Below are positions 56,988 through 64,000 of a stretch of DNA of 64,000 nt, one piece after another. The notes under the pieces were generated by a model, which was not told the origin of the DNA, made no database searches, and saw nothing but the letters and a program-made list of their open reading frames with translations. Both the position numbers and the translations under genes were made by a program. The number at the start of each line of letters is the position of its first letter. Position 1 is the stretch's first letter. The DNA comes from Ursus arctos (Eukaryota; Chordata; Mammalia; Carnivora; Ursidae): NCBI RefSeq assembly GCF_023065955.2, contig NW_026622997.1, positions 8,914,001 through 8,978,000 of the forward strand. The letters are read 5' to 3'.

Positions 56988-57154
56988 TCGTGGGGAAAGC
57001 TCACCATCAGAACCTGAGGCAGAGCCAGGCACCGCCCTCCACCGGCGGCAGCAGAGCTCACGGCTGGGAAAGGCCCGCAGAAGCGGGGAAGAGCCTTTGA
57101 AGTCCTGCTCTTGCAGAAACAAGCCTATAAATGATGGCGTCTGTCATAAGCACG
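56988..57154 (+). other. weak candidate internal exon, GC-rich
   Basis: A strong acceptor-like signal precedes it: nearly 30 pyrimidines ending 'ctttttccag' at 56978-56987. The following 167 bases are GC- and CpG-rich in AT-rich surroundings and open in the frame that reads 'SRGESSPSEPEAEPG' at the start and 'KSCSCRNKPINDGVC' near the end. A possible donor 'CACG|GTAATG' follows at 57155, which is not an ideal donor. I recognise no domain or family; an opposite-strand frame is also open here. The pyrimidine tract could be mere low complexity. I would not annotate a gene from this alone. Confidence 0.15.
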
Positions 57155-57239
57155 GTAATGAATTGCCTCAAAACGGGTGTCTACTTCACTTTAGTGCTTT
57201 TCTTTTTTTTTTTATAGCAGTGTTTTTCTTTTTCTTTTC

Positions 57240-57345
57240 TTCTATTTTAAAAAAGTTTTCATTTTAATTCCAGCTAGCTAACATACAAGGTTATATTAGT
57301 TTCAGGTGTACGATAGAGTGATTCAACACTTCCATCCATCAGCCT
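57240..57345 (-). mobile_element. carnivore L1 3' UTR tip, antisense
   Basis: 'attttaattccagctagcta', 'acatacaaggttatattag' and 'tttcaggtgtacgatagag' are reverse-complement carnivore L1 3' UTR. Confidence 0.78.
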
Positions 57346-57864
57346 CCCATTCATGTTTCATGGGGAGTTACAGAAGTCAATCAAGAAAAAAAAAACCTGG
57401 GAAGAAAATATTGTATAAGAATTGTTGATGGGTCTAGAAAGGCTCCAACTCTGTTTAACATAAATGTTTTCATCAGACTTTCTTACCCTCCCTAATGACG
57501 AGTCTAGCATCCATGGACTAGAGAACATTCCAGAGGGGAGGGGATGTCGGGACCTGGAAGAGGTCCAAACCACAAGATGGACAAGACCAAGACTCAGCCC
57601 CGATTCTGAGCCTTTGCTCCAACTTCTCAGCTGTGTAGTCTTCCGCCGATGCCTGCACACTCTTGCAACCCTGGGACCGAGGTTGCCCGTGGTTCCTCAA
57701 ATCATTTCCTTTTCTCCGGGCACACAGGAGAAACAAGCAGTGGGCCCGGGACGGATTCTGGCCAATGGAATGTACATAGTACATCCAAGGCTGTGTGAAA
57801 ATTCTTCTGTTTTGCACCTGGAATTTCTCCCCCAAATAATTATTTTTTCCAGTAAAGAAATATG
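57346..57864. other. unclassified DNA with overlapping frames
   Basis: A 133-codon plus frame and a 141-codon minus frame overlap here. Neither shows a domain or splice structure. Faint MIR-like wording occurs near 57620-57710. Confidence 0.4.
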
Positions 57865-58250
57865 AAATACTTACTGTGGAAAATTTGAAAAGAAAATTAA
57901 GAATGAAATATCTTCCCGTGAAAACGATCACTATTAATATCACGGGCTATTTCTTAAGTATATTTTTACCAGAGTTGAGAACATGGTGCCCATGCAATTC
58001 TGTATCCGGTGTAGTTTTTGCTTGCCAGTGACATAAGCGTTTCCCTATATCACTAAACATTAGACATTAGACATTACTTTCCGGAGTTAATATTCCATTG
58101 TAAGGACATACCGTATCTTCCTAACCAATTCCTTATTGTCGGATAGTTAGATTATTTCCAGTTTTTCAGGGTTACACAACATACTGCAATGGCCATATTT
58201 GTAAACTTTAGATTGTTTCCTTTGCAGTGTGAATTCTTTAAGGTGATTGA
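57865..58250 (-). mobile_element. old L1 3' UTR, antisense
   Basis: 'actgtggaaaatttgaaaag', 'aaaacgatcactattaatat' and 'atattccattgtaaggacat' are reverse-complement L1M 3' UTR. Confidence 0.72.
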
Positions 58251-58609
58251 GGTTTTAGACTTGGGTAATACATGGGAAACCATTACATGTGTTAGAAACA
58301 ACCTGATTTCTGGAATGTGAGAGCATAGGGAGGTCAACTGTGGGAACTGGGCTGTAAGAGGCCCTGGGAGGGTAGTTGAGATTCTTGCAAGAGATCAGAG
58401 GGAAATTCTTTTCTGCACCAGCTCTAGGGAGAGGTGCTCAGCTGTCTGAGCATGAGGGACAATGGAGGGTCCTCCCTCCAGGTTTCTTTGAGGGTCAGGC
58501 AAGCCCTTCTTCTTGGGAGACTCTAGGCTCACATTTCATGAGCTTGTGGTCACCATAGCTCCTGATTGTTATTTCTTTTTGCTTATTTATTTTTTTGACC
58601 CACACCTGA
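58251..58609. other. unique DNA, no gene recognised
   Basis: Nothing firm seen. Confidence 0.5.
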
Positions 58610-59089
58610 GTTTTTTTTTTTAAATGAGCTATAATTAACATGCCATAACATTCACTCTCTTAAAGCGCATAATTCAGTGGTTTTAATATAACCGCAAGCT
58701 TGTGCAACATCACCCTTATCTCACTCCAGAACATTTTCGTCACCCCAAAAAGAAATGCATACTCATCAACAGTCCTTCTCTCACTTCTCAAACCCTCGGT
58801 TCCTTGCAACACTCATTTACTTTCCTGTCTCTGTGGATTTGCTTATTCGAACTTCATAGAAGTGGGGTCTGTAATACGTGGCCTTTTACATCTGGCGTCC
58901 TTCACGAAGCACAGTGTTGTCAAGGATCATCCATGTTCTAGCAGGTACCACTACGTCTATTTTCAAGGCTAAATAATATTCCACTGTATGGACATATTAC
59001 CTTCGTTTATCCACTGAGCAGGTGATAGACATGTGGGTTGTTTCCATTTTTTGGCAATTATGAGTAATGCTGCTACGAACACTTAATTC

Positions 59090-59286
59090 CTTTTTTTTTA
59101 AATTAATTTTTAGAGAAAGAGTGTGTGTGTGCGTGCGCGCTGTGCGGGGGGGCAGGGGCAGCAGGGAGAGGGAGAGAGAATCTTAAGCAGGCTCGATCTC
59201 GGGGCTCGATCTCACAACCCTGAGATTATGTCCTGAGCTGAAGTCAAGAATCAGATGCTTAACTGACTGAGCCACCGAGGCGCCCC
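59090..59286 (-). mobile_element. Can-SINE (older type)
   Basis: T run, GT/GC run, 'ggcaggggcagcagggagag', 'aaccctgagattatgtcctg', end 'actgagccaccgaggcgcccc' (one base changed). Flanks 'gctacgaacacttaatt' and 'gcgaacgtttgattt' suggest a target-site duplication. Confidence 0.92.
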
Positions 59287-60029
59287 GCGAACGTTTGATT
59301 TCTATGTAACTCGTGTACAAGTTATTGTGTGGATACTTAGTTCCAGTCCTCTTGCGTATATACCTAGGACTAGAACTCCTGTTTGACTCCATGTTTAACT
59401 TATTAAAGAACTGCCAAACTGTTTTCCAGAAAGGAAACCCATTTTTCATGTCCTCCAACAATGTATAAGGGTTCCAATGTCTCCACATCTTCCCCAACAC
59501 CTGTAATTGGTCCATCTTATTTATTATAGGCCATGCTGGTAGGTGTGAAGGGAGATCTCACTCAGGCTTGGTTTGCATTTCTCTTTAATGGTTAGTGATG
59601 ATAAACATCTCTTCACATTCTTACTGGGTATTGGTACATCTTCTTAAAATAAAGGTGTATGCAAATCCTTTGCCCATTTTTAAATTTGGTTATTTATCTT
59701 TTTGTTGTAGAGTTGTAAGAGTTTTTTTAAATATTCTGAATATAGATTCTTATGAATAAGATTTGCAAATATAGTTGCTTTTTTTTTATTTTGTGGGTTG
59801 TCTTTTCACTTCCTTGGTGGTGTCCTTTTAAACACAAATGTTTTTATTTTTGATAAAGTTTGATTTATCTATTGTTTCTTTTGTTGTGCTTTCAGTGTCA
59901 TGTCTAACTCAAGGCCACAAAGATTCACTCCTGTTTTCTTCTAAGAGTTTCATAGTTTTAGCATTTGCATTTAAGTCTCTGATTCATATTGAGTTACTTT
60001 TGTATATGGCGCAAGGTACAGATCCAATT

Positions 60030-60052
60030 TCTTTCTTTTCTCTTTTCTTTCC

Positions 60053-60114
<62 letters not shown>

Positions 60115-60206
60115 CTCTCTCTCTCTCTTCCTTCCTTCCTTCCTTCCTTCCTTCCTTCCTTCCTTCCTTCCTTCCTTCCTTCCTTCCTTCCTTCTTTCTT
60201 TTTTTT
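60030..60206 (+). repeat. compound (TTTC)n (TC)n (TTCC)n microsatellite
   Basis: About 175 bases of pure pyrimidine tetranucleotide repeats inside L1. Long open frames on both strands here (FLSFFLSF and KERKKERK type) are produced by the repeat and are not genes. Confidence 0.97.
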
Positions 60207-60605
60207 CATGTGGATATGCAGTTATCCCAACACTATTTGTTGAAAAAATTATTCTTCTCCCAGTGGATTGTCTTGGCACCCTTGTTGAAAACCAATTATC
60301 TATAAATATATGAGTTTATTTTTGGACTTTCAATATATGTCTATCCTTATACCAGTAGCACACTGTCTTATGATTAGTGTAGGTTTGTCATAGGTTTTGA
60401 AATTGGGAAGCCTGTGTCTTCCAACTTCGATTTTTTTCAAAATTGTTTTGTCTACTTTGGGTCCCTTGCATTTCTGTATGAATTTAGGACCCATTTGTCA
60501 ATTTATGTAAAAGAGGCTGCTGAGACTTTGACAGGGATTGTGTCGAATCTGTAGGCCAATCTGGGGAGTATTGCCATCTTAACATTATTTAGTCTTCTCC
60601 GGTGT

Positions 60606-61118
60606 TATTCTTAAAAAACAAAACAAACCACAAACCTCAACAGTTACTTAACTCACATAACCACAATTACTGTTTTTCTGCAGTGTGGATAGCTCCTATT
60701 TCCTCCAACTACCTTTTAAAATGGAACGCTTTGCCTTGTAAGTGAATTATTTTCTTTTACCAGACAAGCTCAGCTATGTATATTTCCGTATTAGACTGTA
60801 ATGATTCTTTTTAGTGAATTATTGGGAGTGAATACAGTACAAATTTCACTAAAAGGTAGAAATGCCAAGGCAAAAAACAGACATTCAAATGATTGACCAA
60901 TTTGCCAGAAAAGAATAGGTGGGTGTGTGATGAAAAGGGAAGGTTGGGGGTTTGCATACTCCAATGCTCTCCCAGAGTATTAGCAAGAGCTGATTCTCCA
61001 CTCCTCTCCCTTGCATGTCATTCTTTGCTGTGCAGTTTTTAAAAAGTACTTAATTTCTCCGAAAGTGGTGTGATCCAGGTATTCCAGGTGACTTCATGGG
61101 CTTGTGTCTATGAGGCAG
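60606..61118. other. unique DNA, no gene recognised
   Basis: Nothing firm seen. Confidence 0.5.
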
Positions 61119-61127
61119 GTCACATTT

Positions 61128-61245
61128 GTTTTGTTTTTTTAAGATTTTATTTTTAAGTAATCTCTACCCCCAACCTGGGGCTCGAACCCACAACCCTGAG
61201 ACCAAGAGTCGCACACTCCACTAATGGAGCCAGCCAGGCGCCTCA
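61128..61245 (-). mobile_element. short tRNA-Lys-derived SINE
   Basis: Reverse complement of the same short SINE class as 20793: 'taagtaatctctacccccaac', B box 'ggggctcgaacccacaaccc', end 'ccagccaggcgcctc'. Flanks 'gtcacattt' (61119) and 'gtcacactt' (61247) form the target-site duplication. Confidence 0.88.
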
Positions 61246-61255
61246 AGTCACACTT

Positions 61256-61894
61256 ACTTTTAATGACAAATTATAGTTGCCTGAGCTCCCCCAGGCCTGG
61301 CTGCCAGAAACGAACCCCTTTGGAGTGTCTGGGACTTGTCGCTATGAGTCCCCAGAGGGTGCCTCAGGTGCGCAAAGACAGTCTGTCGGCCACAGCTACC
61401 TGCTCATTAGATCTGCCCCCTGTTGCCTCTTCTGCGCTTGGCCCCCACCCCCACCCCGCCTTGTGTCTGCCAGGCCTCCAGGAGACACTCATGATCGCAT
61501 TGCCAAAACCACGCAGGAGTGCTATTTGGGGATTCATTTAAATCTCCCCAGGGGGCAGAGATTGGGCACCAGAGCAATGCCATTTCTGTATAGACAAAGA
61601 GAATGGTCTTCTCTGCTCTAAATGTAAGCAAGCAGCTCTGCCCAGTCCTGAGTCTCTCTGAGCCATTCTTGAAAAATCCAAAAAACCATGGGCCCTTTTA
61701 TCCCTAACGGTACTGCAACTGGATGGAAGCACCTACAGGGGGGAAAGGCGTCTCCTCTACATCATTTTCTTTTTCTTACTCCCACCTCACCCCAGCCTTC
61801 TCCTTCCTCCTGGTGGCCAAACAGAAGCTGAATGCATGTAAGAAAAAGAGGGCTGGGGGCCACCTTCCTAACTCAGTGGGGTGTCAGCTCTCCA
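61256..61894. other. unique DNA, no gene recognised
   Basis: GC-richer sequence, frames overlap in several phases, no domain recognised. Confidence 0.45.
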
Positions 61895-62054
61895 GGACAA
61901 ATGTGACTTTCCGTTGGTTGAAAATGGTACCTACCCCTAAGAAGACTTATGAGGAGTAACTGAAGTTGTGTAAATAAAAATACATGAAAATAATGCAAAA
62001 TAAAATAATGCAAAAAAAAAAAAAAAAAAAAGTCCCTGGCACACAGAAGACATT
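61895..62054 (+). repeat. MIR with internal A-rich tract
   Basis: 'tggttgaaaatggtacctacc', 'agacttatgaggagtaactg' and, after an A-rich stretch, 'gtccctggcacacagaagac' follow the MIR. The A-rich part (61970-62030) ends in about 20 A. Confidence 0.62.
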
Positions 62055-62069
62055 TTCTCCTGGGGTTAA

Positions 62070-62248
62070 TTTCTTTTCTTTTTTTTTTTTTTAGGGAGGT
62101 GGGGGAAGGGCAGGGGGAGAGGGAGAATCTCGTGCAGACTCCCTGCTGAGTGGAGATCCTGACTCCGGGGCTCTATCTCACGACCCTGAGACCTGAGCTG
62201 AAATCAAGAGTCGGATGCTTAACTGACTGAGCCACCCGGGGAGGCCCC
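62070..62248 (-). mobile_element. Can-SINE (older type)
   Basis: T run, 'cagactccctgctgagtgg', 'ctcacgaccctgagacctga', 'actgactgagccacccgggg'. Flanks 'tctcctggggttaa' (62056) and 'tctcctgggttttaa' (62249) are the target-site duplication. Confidence 0.92.
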
Positions 62249-62263
62249 TCTCCTGGGTTTTAA

Positions 62264-63119
62264 AATATCAAAAGTGACAAGATTCCTTTTCTGGTTAAAG
62301 GCACCTTTTCCAAATATTTCTCACTGCTCCTAGGGAAACTTCCCGATGGCCTGTGAGTCCAGAAAAGACTGCTGGGGTAGCGCCCCTCCTTCCTATGGAC
62401 TTTATATGGCTCCATCCAGTCCAGAGCACAGTCCAAACTTAGAATTTTTTCCTTTCCTGCTCACTTGCCAGGCACTTGGGGATGATGGACTGCCCATCTG
62501 TGGGTTTGGCCAGCTGGTGCCAGAACATGGGGGCATGGTGCCTCTTCTGAGCTTTTTGCCCAGGGCAAGAAAGGACAGAGGGTGTCCCAGCCCACCCTCC
62601 TGCCCACGAGGCCAGGGCATTTCAGTACACTCACTGCCCTTGGCTTGGACAAAAATAGAAGCTTGTTTCATCCACCCCATGCAAGGTCTTTTCCGTGACT
62701 CCTCCTCCCCAGAAATCCCCACCAGCTATTAGGAAGCTGGTCCTCCTCCTCTACCCCATGGGCCCCGCCCCTGCCACTTTCCAGAACCGCTTCCTAGGCA
62801 AGCACTGGTCAGCCGCTGCATTCCCTTTCCTTTTGCCCCAATTTCAGCACAGGTGCTGCATCCAGGCACCCTGACAAAGCTGTCCCTTCTCCAATCTGGC
62901 CAGACGCGGCTCTGCATAATTGTGCTCTGCTGTCCACCTGCTCCCCCGCGGCTGTCCCCGACCCCACAGCAGGTGCGGCCCATTGCAAAACCTCCCAGGC
63001 CGAGTGAGGAATCAGAAATGCCAAACTGGGTTACATAAGTGGGTTAGGCAGGTGGCGGGTGAGGTACATTCTATAAGGAAGTTGTGAGTCAGGAGCCTGG
63101 CAACGTGAATTCTCAGTTC
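62264..63119. other. GC-rich unique DNA
   Basis: No repeat recognised. A 128-codon plus frame (62346-62732) and opposite frames overlap; none has a domain. Confidence 0.5.
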
Positions 63120-63520
63120 TCAGTTTGGTTTCATTTCAACTAGCAGTTACTGAATGTCTGGTGTGTTCTCAGAAGTGTGAGAGATGATTCTAGATGTTGG
63201 AATACAGAAGTAGAAGGAAGGCTGTGTGAACCAAGCCCCGAGGACACAAATACCACAAGACACGGGCTCCAACTCAGATAGTCCTCAGTCCACGGGGGAG
63301 TCAGACACAGGAAGCAATACGTACACTACATTGTGACCGGATGATAGCGACAACACATGCAGGGTACAGAAGGAAAAGGAAGTAATTCTTTCTGGAGAGT
63401 TTTGAGTGAGGAAGAGGTGATGTTTAAGCGGGGTTTTGAAAAATGAATACAAGTTGGCTAGGTGGATAAGAGCACTGAAGAACATCCTGTTAGAGGAAAC
63501 AGGGTCTTTGAACTCCCAGA
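63120..63520 (-). repeat. L2 fragment, antisense
   Basis: 'tgaatgtctggtgtgttctc', 'aggaagaggtgatgtttaag' and 'gcggggttttgaaaaatga' reproduce the reverse complement of the L2 3' region. Confidence 0.65.
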
Positions 63521-64000
63521 GGGTGAACTAGAGGGGACAGTGCACCAGGAAGGAACCCGAGGGGGTCTTGGTACCCCCCGTAATCTCTTTCAGCACCCTT
63601 CGAGGCCATCTGTACTAAGCAACCTGAGCAAAAATGGTGGCCTTGCTCTGTGAACTCCACTTCAGTCCAAGTCTGTACCCTCCCCTTTCAGTTCTGTGTA
63701 TTAACCTGAGTTGCCCCTGGGGCATGTGGGGCTTCGGGGACGAAGAAAGTGACAGATCGTTCCAGACAACTGGGACAGAAACAAGAATCGATAAGACCTT
63801 AGAAGGCATTGGATGCCATGTGAGAGGGCTTACATCTCATCCCGAGGGCTGGAGCTTACAAACTAGTGGCCGTGAGATGATTTTTTTTTTTTTAATCCTA
63901 AGGACTTGTTTTGCTATGCTCTTACAAAGCTTTACAAGTCAGTACCTTCCTGGCATCCCTTGGGAGAATCAGATCTGACATCACTGGATTCATGGTCTTG
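63521..64000. other. unclassified DNA
   Basis: Possibly decayed L2 in 63740-63850, otherwise nothing recognised. A T run lies at 63882-63893. Confidence 0.4.

Larger units (their letters stand above)
58610..60605 (-). mobile_element. old L1, antisense, with SINE and microsatellite inside
   Basis: 'aaagcgcataattcagtggt', 'ggctaaataatattccactg', 'gggttgtttccattttttgg', then, past the SINE, 'aaactgttttccagaaagg', 'caacactatttgttgaaaaa' and 'gattgtgtcgaatctgtagg' run through the L1 3' UTR into ORF2 in reverse. Confidence 0.82.

Noticed and set aside
57464..57943. 133- and 141-codon frames on opposite strands
   Set aside because: They overlap, have no domain and no exon structure.
59838..60305. 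155-codon frame and overlapping minus frames
   Set aside because: Created by the TTTC/TTCC microsatellite; the rest is antisense L1.
61723..62030. Frame followed by AATAAA words and poly-A, like a processed pseudogene
   Set aside because: MIR sequence flanks the poly-A on both sides and no parent gene is recognised.
62346..62732. 128-codon frame in GC-rich DNA
   Set aside because: Frames are open on both strands because of base composition; no domain.
1..64000. CRISPR arrays, operons, phage or bacterial defence systems
   Set aside because: The window is mammalian; direct repeats seen are microsatellites or transposon duplications.

Overview
The window is nuclear DNA from a carnivoran mammal. 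The clearest sign is about a dozen tRNA-Lys-derived Can-SINEs, which begin GGGGCGCCTGGGTGGCTCAG, carry a TC-rich middle and end in an AATAAA/A-rich tail. Several have the form common in bears, seals and other arctoid Caniformia ('ggttaagc.tctgccttcggctcagg ... cctcttcctctcccactccccctgc'). Carnivore-type L1 3' ends, MER5A, MER20, Tigger1, MIR, L2 and MaLR LTRs fit a placental background. I read it as intergenic or deep-intronic DNA of an arctoid carnivore, possibly a bear. The species is an inference.

I found no convincing protein-coding gene. All long open frames fall in repeats, microsatellites or unique DNA without gene-like structure. One weak candidate exon lies at 56988-57154. No tRNA, rRNA or known ncRNA gene was recognised beyond tRNA-like SINE heads.

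Layout. 1-6145: MIR with a SINE inside, a MaLR LTR, then an old antisense L1 carrying a younger L1 and two SINEs. 6146-7350: GC-rich unique DNA with a strong CTCF-like motif. 7350-10200: MIR split by a carnivore L1, an antisense L1, a possible LTR. 10200-13100: mostly unique. 13123-17626: two copies of one ERV LTR in inverted orientation, about 3.2 kb apart, each with its own target-site duplication (TSD). 17.6-29.4 kb: MER5A, L2, a second CTCF-like motif, a SINE placed in the tail of another SINE, antisense L1, young L1 tips. 29.4-35.2 kb: a long, old antisense L1 that has been interrupted and partly duplicated. 35.7-39.6 kb: young SINE, MER20, L2. 39.6-44.4 kb: sense L1 split by a near full-length Tigger1 DNA transposon with a decayed transposase. 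44.5-52 kb: MaLR LTRs and L2. 52-64 kb: unique DNA, MIR/L2, more antisense L1, SINEs and a long pyrimidine microsatellite.

Nothing works together as a gene system. The content is a record of layered transposition, with a few possible regulatory elements (two CTCF-like motifs, MER20, LTR promoters). I did not find a new biological system. Repeat family names come from recognition by eye and need RepeatMasker to confirm; ends without a stated TSD are approximate.
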